Below, piece after piece: positions 1-6,509 of a stretch of DNA of 10,109 nt. Origin of the DNA: Euperipatoides rowelli (Eukaryota > Onychophora > Udeonychophora > Euonychophora > Peripatopsidae); assembly GCA_003024985.2 (NCBI GenBank), contig PXIH01S0059651.1. One strand, 5' to 3'. The position numbers and the translations under genes were made by a program. A model generated the notes under the pieces. It saw only the letters and a program-made list of their open reading frames with translations. It ran no database searches and was not told the origin of the DNA. How positions within the stretch are numbered: position 1 is the first letter of the stretch; each line of letters opens with the position of its first letter.

Positions 1-311
1 AAATTTAACAGTTTTTCTAACCATTTCTTCCACCTTTGGTTAACCGTGTTAGGGTCGCTTGCGCATTCAAAGGGTGGGAAGTTTGGGATTTGACAACTCA
101 TATTTTTGTTTGTAAATTTTTTGTTGTTATTTTTTTTTTGTTGTTTTATATTTGCTTTTTGTTTTTTCTTCAACTTTTTTACAAATTTGATCGTTTAAAC
201 ATTATTTTTGTTCATTTTGTTTTGAAATAAATATGGCAACTGGCCAGCGTTTGTTCACATTTTTTTTTAAAAATTCAATGTTTTGATTTATGTAATGTTA
301 CTGACCTTTTT
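1..311. other. AT-rich stretch without recognisable gene
   Basis: This stretch is dominated by T-runs, especially about 118-180, and no supportable protein is seen. An open frame at 36-230 gives a Phe/Leu-rich peptide that only reflects the poly-T composition. If the LTR at 396-558 is correctly placed and oriented on the minus strand, this stretch would be the 5' leader of that retrotransposon, but no gag-like peptide is visible and an assembly join at 366 lies between them. Confidence 0.4.
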
Positions 312-420
312 CTTTTCTTTTTAAACGGCTAGGTCGCCAATGTTGTGTCTTCTTATGTGTTTCAANCTTTTCTTTTTAAACGGCTAGGTCGCCAATGTTG
401 TGTCTTCTTATGTGTTTCAA
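312..420. repeat. Exact 54-bp direct duplication flanking an N
   Basis: Positions 312-365 and 367-420 are identical, separated only by the unresolved base at 366. Each copy runs from a pyrimidine stretch through the primer-binding-site sequence and the first 25 bases of the LTR. A perfect tandem repeat with a single N at its centre is what results when two contigs with overlapping ends are abutted rather than merged. A real tandem duplication is possible but less likely. Confidence 0.85.
387..394 (-). other. Candidate tRNA-Arg primer-binding site
   Basis: On the minus strand this reads TGGCGACC, one base after the CA end of the LTR. Eight bases match the primer-binding site of tRNA-Arg-primed Gypsy elements; the match fails after that. 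It is repeated at 332-339 within the duplicated contig end. It fixes the minus orientation of the element. Confidence 0.45.
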
Positions 421-558
421 CACCATCTGAAGGTATCTGGATAACCAATTATATGTTTAGAGGGCCTTTATTACTATGAGAAATCACATTATACATTCTA
501 GCAGAATTCTCATCTGCTAATCTCCTACCTCACAATCTCGTACACATCACGCATTACA
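396..558 (-). mobile_element. LTR of a Gypsy-like retrotransposon, minus strand
   Basis: A 163-bp segment with TG at one edge and CA at the other; the ends form the short inverted repeat TGT...ACA. Read on the minus strand it starts TGTAATGCG and ends GACACAACA, with a TATAA-like stretch (489-493) and AATAAA (467-472) in its middle. Directly outside the minus-strand 3' edge, after one base, is TGGCGACC (387-394), which matches the complement of the 3' end of tRNA-Arg used by 412/mdg1-type Gypsy elements. This makes it the 5' LTR of a minus-strand element whose interior would run off the left edge. No gag or pol is visible. A second copy is at 9967-10109 and differs at only about five positions over 143 bp. 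Confidence 0.6.
467..472 (-). promoter_or_regulatory. AATAAA polyadenylation signal inside the LTR
   Basis: The minus-strand hexamer AATAAA lies in the body of the 163-bp LTR, 17 bases after a TATAA-like motif at 489-493. The order of TATA then AATAAA then CA end agrees with a compact U3-R-U5 structure read on the minus strand. The very short spacing means that the TATA assignment is weak. Confidence 0.4.
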
Positions 559-801
559 ATACTTTGTTATTTTATTATAGATCAATATGTAATAGGTCAT
601 ATTTCAAAATGTCATGATTTCTTATATATTACCACTTTTGTAATAATATGCATGACAAAAAATATGAATCTAAATAAAAAATATGAATATTAAATTGCAT
701 GTCGTGTTCAATCTAAATATGTAATTTTCATTTAACGTAGATCTTGTTTATATTTTTTCCATTGACCTAAAACAGTATATTATTGATGATTTAATTGCAT
801 C
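559..801. other. AT-rich spacer, possible left half of a decayed foldback element
   Basis: No gene is seen. From about 726 to 801 the sequence shows weak, gapped resemblance to the reverse complement of 914-992, as expected if the hairpin at 802-913 is the core of a longer foldback element. Too decayed to delimit. Confidence 0.25.
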
Positions 802-913
802 TTTCTAATTTCATTTTATTCAGAAATAAACATTTATTTTTGAAAAAATTAAAAAAAAAATTTGATTTTATAAAAATAAATCTTTGTTTTTGGGAATAGA
901 ATGAAATTAGAAA
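802..913. repeat. Foldback inverted repeat (hairpin about 110 bp)
   Basis: The 20 bases at 802-821 and 894-913 are inverted copies with one mismatch. The complementarity continues inward with small gaps (roughly three quarters identity) almost to the centre near 857, so the segment could fold into one long hairpin. It looks like the core of a foldback MITE. The outer flank at 942-992 is a transposon-like end shared with the element at 7025. Confidence 0.6.
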
Positions 914-941
914 TGGATTTACTAATTATTGGTCATTTAAG

Positions 942-992
942 TCTGGCATTGGTGGCCATTTTGAAAGTGGAAAACAAAACTGCAATCACGCC
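942..992 (-). repeat. Transposon end shared in inverted orientation with 7025-7066
   Basis: The stretch TTGGTGGCCATTTTGAAAG and the bases after it (to about 988) are the reverse complement, with a handful of mismatches, of 7025-7072. Here it would be the right end of an element extending leftward, probably the foldback unit centred at 857. It ties that unit to the Merlin-type element on the right of the window, as a non-autonomous relative or as a shared terminal sequence. Confidence 0.55.
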
Positions 993-1245
993 GTAATATA
1001 TTTTCATCTTTAGTTGTAGTGATGTTTCTAAATAAAAGAAAAAGGGGAGTGTTAAATGTTAACAAAGTTGATTAATTACGAGTATACGAGCACTAAAGCC
1101 ATTATTCAGTTGCAACTTCAAGTAAAATAATTTCACGTTTATCATTAGGATCGCCAGAAAAAACAAATTACAAGAAAGGACAATGATTAAAGATTAATTA
1201 TTTTATCAAAGGGATTTTTTTTTTTTAAATTAATTTGTATTTTGG
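993..1245. other. AT-rich spacer
   Basis: No ORF, splice signal pair, repeat pair or transposon end could be supported here. It contains only short A/T homopolymers. Confidence 0.4.
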
Positions 1246-1378
1246 AAGGTTATGTTCAAAAACATCACTGACATGTAAAACCAGGACATTTATCATTTTT
1301 GCAAAAATAATCCCGAATGCTATTTTAAAGCTTAAAATAAGGATGTGTCCAGGCAAATACGGACGTATGGTAACCCTA
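1246..1378. mobile_element. Short MITE-like element with TAGGGTTAC-type ends
   Basis: The right edge (1344-1378) reads on the minus strand TAGGGTTACCATACGTCC, then TATTTGCCTGGACA. The left part (1246-1290) contains AAGGTTATG followed after a gap by AAAACCAGGACA, a diverged inverted counterpart. An independent end of the same type starts at 6433. The motif resembles terminal sequences of DNA transposons, but I see no clear target-site duplication and do not assign a superfamily. The minus-strand open frame crossing this region (1225-1518) is not recognised and is probably fortuitous. Confidence 0.35.
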
Positions 1379-1947
1379 TCAACTATAGGGCCTAGGCTAA
1401 ATGCTGTCTTACAAATCTTATCTTTATTAATATAAATCGTCCACACTGTTGAGACTGATGCTTTAAGATTCATTGCCTTGAAAATATCTTTGTTTTGCTG
1501 ATTGCTGACCTTCATCAATATGCTTTATCACTTCAAGTTTCAGTTAATGGGTAAGGCTTTTCTCACTTTTTAAATTTAAATTTTTTTTTCACTTGATTTT
1601 AAATAACGGTCTACACTTGTGACATCTTGTATGACAGTATGTGTAAGCGTACTTTTCAGCTTTACTATTACTATATTTATTCAGAGACTAGGCAAGTAGG
1701 CTATTGCTAAAAATGCATTTTTGGTTACCGGTATTAAAAATGTAGCAAAAAAAAAAAAAAAAAAAGGTAAACAGAATGCCTAGGAAATCAGTTATGAATA
1801 TTGTGTCTTTGCTAATTTTTTTTTTAAAAAAAGTAATGTTATAAAAAAACGAAATAACTGACTATTTAAACGAGTTTCTACATAACCGAACTGATACCGA
1901 AAAGAATAAATCCAAACCGTTGGCAGTGTATGACTTTAATTTTTTTG
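1379..1947. other. AT-rich spacer with a 19-base A-run
   Basis: No gene is recognised. An A-run lies at 1747-1765. It could be the tail of a retroposed copy or a simple repeat; no direct repeats that would mark a retroposon insertion are seen around it. Shorter T/A runs occur at about 1573-1590 and 1818-1832. Confidence 0.4.
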
Positions 1948-1972
1948 ATCACTATTCTTAAGGAATAGTGAT
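1948..1972. repeat. Perfect 10-bp inverted repeat, 5-base loop
   Basis: ATCACTATTC and GAATAGTGAT are exact inverted copies separated by five bases. It is preceded by a T-run and followed by another T-run. It may form a short hairpin. No element is attached that would explain it. Confidence 0.6.
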
Positions 1973-2332
1973 GTTTCTTTTTTACTATTCTGCTCATAAA
2001 ATTACAATTCTGCAAAAAAAATAAAACAACAATATTAATTTTAATACAAAATGTATTAAATCACAGTTCAGTTATTTTGATATTAAGTAAAACTGAAGTG
2101 AGAAAAGATAAAAATTTGTAGCTGTGTAGCCTATTATTTATTGACATATTTTCCTTTATAACGCAGACAAAAGTGGGAGAGGAGCGGAGTACAACAAAAT
2201 AAATAGCCATTTCCGTTAAAACAATTGATTCTAAATTATATTGCACATGACTCGCCTTGATGGCTGAGTACATTTTATTATTTTGTAAATAATTTATTTT
2301 TTAAGTTTAATTTATTGTTTTTATATTTATAN
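1973..2332. other. AT-rich stretch ending at an unresolved base
   Basis: No supportable gene. A minus-strand open frame of about 70 codons (2061-2273) has no recognisable motif and a composition typical of random AT-rich DNA. The N at 2332 marks an assembly join; unlike the N at 366, no duplicated contig ends are seen around it. Confidence 0.4.
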
Positions 2333-2414
2333 CTCATCAAAACTTTTGGATGGGCCGTGGAAGAAAAATTTTTGCAAACACCGGTCCTCATTTGAAAAAG
2401 TTTGGAAAACATTG
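2333..2414 (-). mobile_element. hAT-like transposon terminus
   Basis: Read on the minus strand from 2414, the sequence is CAATGTTTTCCAAACTTTTT, then CAAATGAGGACCGG. It closely follows the common hAT terminal pattern CAGTGGTTCCCAAACTTTTTC, then a GAGGACC-like motif, known from many animal genomes. Only this right end is present: the element should extend leftward and appears to be cut by the assembly join at 2332. No matching left end was found in the window. Confidence 0.45.
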
Positions 2415-2554
2415 GTCTATATCCTTTAAAAAATTAAGTCTTATTTTGTATTTATAAATTCTATTGCTTTTTTAAATGAAATAATTAGCTTACTACTTAA
2501 TAAATTCGTTTTTGCAAACTTATTTTGACTTATTAAAAACTTTTTTTTTCCCAG

Positions 2555-2635
2555 TTGATGCTATTGAAACAACAGCTAGGGTTGCAGCTTCGCAGGCCGA
2601 CTCCTTACAATTATGTTCAGCCACGTATCAATACA
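2555..2635 (+). CDS. Candidate internal exon, 81 bp, unknown protein
   Basis: A nine-T stretch followed by CCCAG ends at 2554 and a strong donor GTAAGT starts at 2636. The 81 bases between are GC-richer than the surroundings. Two frames are open: frame 0 (27 whole codons; ends ...PTPYNYVQPRINT) and the frame using the split first codon (contains AIETTARVAASQADS). Both give phase-symmetric exons (0-0 or 1-1) and the third frame has an immediate stop, so the frame cannot be decided here. I recognise neither peptide. The splice signals and local composition are the evidence; a chance match is possible. No other exon of the same gene is certain, though 2723-2800 could follow it. Confidence 0.45.
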
Positions 2636-2722
2636 GTAAGTTGCCTTTATTATTTAGTCTTGGTCATGTTGATTGTAATATGTCGAATAAGTAATCACAC
2701 TTAAAATTTTTGTATGTCGCAG

Positions 2723-2800
2723 AATGGAATTTTAGTCTTTCTCACCGATGTAGGATGTGACTGCACATTCCAAGTCATGTCCTTAACTTTATTAAAATAA
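2723..2800 (+). CDS. Possible short terminal exon following 2555-2635
   Basis: An acceptor-like stretch (TTTTTGTATGTCGCAG, ending at 2722) would give an 88-bp intron after the donor at 2636. From 2723 one frame stays open for 25 codons (contains FLTDVGCDCTFQVMS) to TAA at 2798-2800, followed at once by A-rich sequence with AATAAA-like hexamers. It is phase-compatible with frame 0 of the upstream exon. The acceptor is only moderate and the peptide is not recognised, so this is a guess. Confidence 0.15.
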   Translation, partial: NGILVFLTDVGCDCTFQVMSLTLLK

Positions 2801-2972
2801 TAAAAAAATATTAAAATGATGCAGTCAATAGTGATGGATAATCATGTTTTCATGGTGGTTTATATCTGCCTTGAAATTTCAGTATTACTTTTTTTTTTTT
2901 ACAACACTTTTGTAATTATTTGAATTACGATTGAATAGCCTATATTGATTTTACAGCGTTTTTTTTACCACG

Positions 2973-3101
2973 ATGGATAAAAATCTTAACAGAACATTGG
3001 CGATATTATTTCTTTGTTTTATAGCTATATTAACAGCTGGTTCCTCTAGTATGAAAAACTGTTCTTTGGATTTTGTCATGTTGACATTTCATTGTATGTA
3101 G
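2973..3101 (+). CDS. Short ORF encoding a signal peptide; likely first coding exon
   Basis: The ATG at 2973 has an excellent Kozak context (A at -3, G at +4). The first residues, MDKNLNRTLAILFLCFIAIL, followed by TAGSSS, form a classic secretory signal peptide: a basic n-region with Lys3 and Arg7, a hydrophobic core at about residues 9-21 and small residues at a plausible cleavage site around 22-26. Unspliced, the frame runs 42 codons to TAG at 3099-3101. A donor-like GTATGA at 3049 would instead end a coding exon at 3048, leaving one base of a split codon. An acceptor-like TTTTACAG ends at 2956, so the 5' edge may be 2957. I infer a secreted protein whose remaining exons lie to the right, or a small secreted peptide of 42 residues. 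AT-rich DNA can mimic hydrophobic peptides, but the Kozak site and residue order favour a real start. Confidence 0.35.
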   Translation: MDKNLNRTLAILFLCFIAILTAGSSSMKNCSLDFVMLTFHCM

Positions 3102-3603
3102 AGTTTGAAGTTATTTATAATGGATGCAAATGATATGGTATTGAGCCAATTAGATTTTGGCGAATTAAATTTTATTTTAAATTACAATTACAGTATATTG
3201 ATATCAATCATTTTTGTAATTTATTCTAAGCATTTTTTTCTATATTTGTAAAACCATTTGCGGCAGATAATTAAGAAATAAATTTTCAACATTGTCATGC
3301 AAGGAGTCTAGTAAATTATTTAAATTTTTATAGAATTGAATATATTTACAATTTATATACTGTATAATGTATATACACAATGCATACACGTACAGTAAAA
3401 TATATAGGCATTATACATATTGTAACTTATTTAGAATGTTTATAAGCTAAAAAAGGGCAAGAAAATTATATTCTATGTAATGTATGTCCACTTGTCCAGC
3501 TTACAAATTTGTAAGTATAACAAGACATAACATAAAAACAAAAATTATTTTATCAGTTTCTTTTTTTGTAGATCCAAGTTATTAACTTTGTATGTCATAT
3601 CTC
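3102..3603. other. AT-rich spacer, no gene seen
   Basis: Contains self-complementary TATA/ATAC stretches around 3350-3420 but no ORF, clear exon or element end. If 2973-3048 is a first exon, this would be intron. Confidence 0.4.
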
Positions 3604-3947
3604 TTAAGCCACGTTTACACTAGCCACTTTTTCGGAACACGCTCCGAATGCGTTGCGATATTGACCAGTGTGAAATTGCAAGCAAATCCTGTTCCAGAAC
3701 AGCTTATCAGTAGATGCCTCAGGCTATAAGTAAAAGTACTAAACACATGTACAAGTACCTATATCGCAATGCAATTCATTAAAATTATGTCACATCCGCT
3801 CTCGCTATGTTCATGGGATTGCACATATATTTACATTAAGATTTTATAATGACCGGTGCTATTTGGAAAGACGCCAAAGTTTAGTTTTATTTACTATTTA
3901 TTTTATGAATCAAAAATTTAAGCCATTGGCGTATAAAGTCTTAATAA

Positions 3948-3974
3948 ATTATTATTATTATTATTATTATTATT

Positions 3975-4008
<34 letters not shown>

Positions 4009-4055
4009 CGACGACGATGACTATTACTACTATTACTATTACTATTATTATTATA
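3948..4055. repeat. Compound trinucleotide microsatellite
   Basis: Three blocks run in series: (ATT)n at 3948-3975, (GAT)n at about 3976-4007 with three GAC units up to about 4016, then mixed (TAC/TAT)n to about 4055. Each block differs from its neighbour by one base per unit, which suggests point mutations spread by slippage. The Tyr/Asp homopolymer translation is an artefact. Confidence 0.9.
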
Positions 4056-4176
4056 TAACTATTTCCTAAATTTCTAATTAATAACATATTTCAAAAACAA
4101 CAAAAGAAACAAAATAAATTATAAAAGTGAATAAAACAATGAAATAATAATAAGGAAATAAATCCTAAAGTATACA

Positions 4177-4223
4177 CTCCTTTCCCCCTTTTCCCTCTCT
4201 TTTCTTTTCTCTTCTCCTTCCTT
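4177..4223. repeat. 47-nt uninterrupted pyrimidine tract
   Basis: Every base from 4177 to 4223 is C or T. Long polypurine/polypyrimidine tracts of this kind can adopt triplex (H-DNA) structure. It lies within the inverted-repeat element at 3604-4878 and may be a decayed simple repeat. Confidence 0.8.
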
Positions 4224-4930
4224 ACCCAAATCAATTGTCTGAATTAAAGGGTGCTATTAATTTAATGTAAGCATGTATGCTAACTTTGAATGAATTAAAA
4301 TATTGACCATTTAGCCTACTTTCTCAGAGAACATAACATACTTTTTTAAAATTTTTTTTTTTAAATGGGATTGCACCACCTTAAACTTGCTTTAATAAAA
4401 CATTAAAACAAAATACAATATATTTGAAAGTGAAAGACAATATATAATACCAAAAAAGTAAATAGCACCAATATTTATAGTAAATTTTAATCATAAATGA
4501 ATTTATAGTAAGTGAACCGTAAATTAAAACATTGTGAACAAATAAAAATAGTAGCTTATACTTTACCAGGTACTCTTGAATAGTCTCAACTCAATTTTAT
4601 GAGGCAAATTTCAAATTTTTTCCAAATAATATCAGAAGCTTTGATTGCTGCAGGGTTTTTTTTCAATCCTCAATTTTGATATTTAGTAATAAACTATCTG
4701 TATCATACTGTGCTATCATAGACTACCACCTGCGTGATTTGAACTATTGCCGCTATTTTAACATCATGCATTCCAATTTCAGTCATACTTGAAGGCAGTA
4801 TAAACTCGACAATAGCGATAGCTGTACCGCAACATGTATCGGAAAAGGGTTGGCTATGTCAGTGTAAACACAGCTTGATGAGTTTCCTGTAGAATTAACA
4901 GCCTGAAAATACATGGCAATCTGTTGATAG

Positions 4931-5040
4931 TAGGGGTGCAAGGGACCGAGTTAATAGCCGGTTACCGTAATAGCATTCGGTTCCCATATAGAACCAACTC
5001 AGCATTTCTAAACCGACTATTTTTTTTTTCGGTTATTGAT
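4931..5040 (+). mobile_element. Possible hAT-like end with ACCG/CGGT motifs
   Basis: The stretch TAGGGGTGCAAGGGACCG, followed by repeated CCGGTTACCG, CGGTTCCC and AACCGACT motifs, resembles the start of some hAT elements (CAGGGGTGCAACGG followed by ACCG/CGGT-rich sequence). No matching opposite end was found in the window and no target duplication is visible. The open frame at 4924-5115 across it is not recognised. Confidence 0.25.
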
Positions 5041-5376
5041 ATTAGATTATATTCATATTCATTTTTATTAAATCAATTTAATTTCAGATCATTTTTATTA
5101 AGTTTAAATAAATAAATAAATTTCAAAATTATATACAGTAGTCTATAATGTGTACGGAAATAGGCTAAATAAAGAAATAAAAGTTTTATAAACTATGTTT
5201 TTATTTCACGCTAAAAAAATTAAACAAATTACCACTTTATAGAAATTGAAACAGCAAAATATCTAAATACTGTACAGTATAAAAGTAAAAAAAAAAGAAA
5301 TTAATGTTTAATTATTTATTTTTGTCACTAACATCCTTGGGAATGGACTCGTAATTGATATAAAAATGCACTAGCG
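5041..5376. other. AT-rich spacer
   Basis: No gene or element could be supported. A short AAAT microsatellite lies at about 5106-5120. Confidence 0.4.
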
Positions 5377-5619
5377 TCTGGATTCCAGATATGCATTTCC
5401 TCCAGCCCAAAACTAAACTTAACTGCACCCTGACCTTATTTCCAACGTGAATATAAAAGGATCCTTAACCGCATCCTGACCTTAACTCCAACATAAATAT
5501 TAAAGCATATTAAAAAATAAGTAATAAATAAAATTACATACTATGCTGCAGTTAAAATGAAAGCCAACCTCTGATTTTCTGATTTTGGGCTGGAGGAAAA
5601 TGCATATCTGAGATCCAGA
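5377..5619. mobile_element. MITE of about 240 bp with 35-bp inverted ends
   Basis: The left arm 5377-5412 (TCTGGATTCCAGATATGCAT, then TTCCTCCAGCCCAAAA) and the right arm 5583-5619 (TTTTGGGCTGGAGGAAAATG, then CATATCTGAGATCCAGA) are inverted copies with two or three differences. The ends contain a nested small palindrome (CTGGATTCCAG on the left). The interior is non-coding and holds a tandem duplication at 5418-5509. I cannot identify the superfamily or a target-site duplication. Confidence 0.7.
5418..5509 (+). repeat. Two-copy 46-bp tandem repeat inside the MITE
   Basis: 5418-5463 and 5464-5509 both begin CTTAAC(T/C)GCA(C/T)CCTGACCTTA and continue in parallel, with TCCAAC and ATAAATATTAAAG-type sequence. 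Roughly a fifth of positions differ, so the duplication is not recent. Confidence 0.65.
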
Positions 5620-6402
5620 AGAGAGTGTATAAACACCAATCCTTGACGGTCGTGGTTCTAAAGATCTGATTGGCTTAAAAAAATGAGAAAATAGAAGTCT
5701 TATATACTGTAGGTTTAGGTTTAAAATATAGTTTTGTTTTGTTTTTTAAATCGTCAAACACAGCATTATTTTGAAGAAAAATAAATCATCTGAAATAGTT
5801 AATCTAGTTAAACTGAAAGGCTATTGTGAATCACGCTATTGTTTGGAACTTTTGGATTGGTCTTTAGATTTTTCCCATCATGTTTATTTACAAAATTTGT
5901 TTGATGTCAGAACTTTCATTATATAAATTTATGTGTCATCTAATTTTATTATGAATTTTTATTTATTCCAATTGCGTTAAAAATTATTATTTCTATGCCG
6001 AGTTTCGCAACTCCGCAGATAGAATGTACAACGTGACCGTGGGATAGACGCGAGCATTAGAATATACTGTAGGTAGCCTACTAATAAATTCATAACTTAA
6101 AATATGCTGAATATAAACTTTTGAAACTTTACATGCAGAACTATATTAATGTAATAGAATTGATTATGAACTCTAAATTAAGTTAAATGCACTGGAAAAA
6201 TTGTTTTAGTTACTTTAAATAAAAATCTATTTTGTAAGTCAAAAATCAATTCTTAATTTTTATTAAATTAATATTTTTATTCTATATTTATTCTTCTTAT
6301 GTTTTTATCTATGTTATGCAATTTTTTCTATTTTTGTGTTTATGTTTTGTATAATAAGGCATATTAGTCTTTCCCAATCATTTTGACGTTTGGTTTGTTA
6401 TT
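5620..6402. other. AT-rich spacer, no gene seen
   Basis: About 780 bp without a supportable ORF, exon or element end. A short GC-richer patch at about 5998-6060 contains several CpG but has no open frame or repeat partner that I can see. The last part is T-rich and leads into an AAAT microsatellite. Confidence 0.4.
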
Positions 6403-6423
6403 AAATAAATAAATAAATAATAA
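6403..6423. repeat. (AAAT)n microsatellite
   Basis: Five or so AAAT/AATA units. Such tails sometimes end non-LTR retrotransposons or SINEs, but nothing upstream could be recognised as one. Confidence 0.7.
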
Positions 6424-6432
6424 ATACTATAG

Positions 6433-6470
6433 TAGGGTTACTATATTTGACAAAACAAAAACCAGGATAC
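6433..6470 (+). repeat. Transposon-like end related to that at 1378
   Basis: TAGGGTTACTATATTTGAC, and further on AACCAGGATAC, parallels the minus-strand end at 1378 (TAGGGTTACCATACGTCC, then CCTGGACAC) and its left counterpart (AAAACCAGGACA). It would be the left end of an element extending rightward, but no matching right end was found. Confidence 0.3.
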
Positions 6471-6509
6471 CTGTAAAAATAGATTTATAAAGCAATCTAC
6501 ACAGGCAAA

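Larger units (their letters stand above)
3604..4878. mobile_element. Non-autonomous inverted-repeat DNA transposon, TTAA-type flank
   Basis: The left end (TTAA at 3604-3607, then GCCACGTTTACACTAGCCAC) and the right end (minus strand TTAA-like at 4878-4875, read TCAA, then GCTGTGTTTACACTGACAT) are inverted copies. Weaker similarity continues inward for about 60-70 bases (left TTTTTCGGAACACG, right CTTTTCCGATACATG). The right flank is TTGA, one base from TTAA, suggesting a TTAA target duplication as in the piggyBac and Kolobok superfamilies, but the terminal bases fit neither well. The 1.27-kb interior has no transposase, only simple repeats, so it would move only with help from another element. 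The open frame at 3863-4069 is merely microsatellite translation. Confidence 0.5.

Noticed and set aside
36-230. 64-codon Phe/Leu-rich ORF
   Set aside because: It starts at TTG, reflects T-runs only, and has no motif or selection signature.
1225-1518. 97-codon minus-strand ORF
   Set aside because: It overlaps the MITE-like ends at 1246-1378, has no recognisable domain, and its length is expected by chance over 10 kb of six frames.
2212-2275. tRNA-like or SINE-like stretch around CTCGCCTTGATGGCTGAGTA
   Set aside because: It does not contain recognisable A and B boxes at the right spacing and cannot be folded into a cloverleaf.
3340-3425. AT-rich self-complementary stretch as a possible matrix-attachment or origin site
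   Set aside because: The short TATA/ATAC matches are expected at this base composition and no longer stem forms.
3863-4069. 68-codon ORF with Tyr and Asp homopolymers
   Set aside because: It is the translation of the ATT/GAT/TAC microsatellite.
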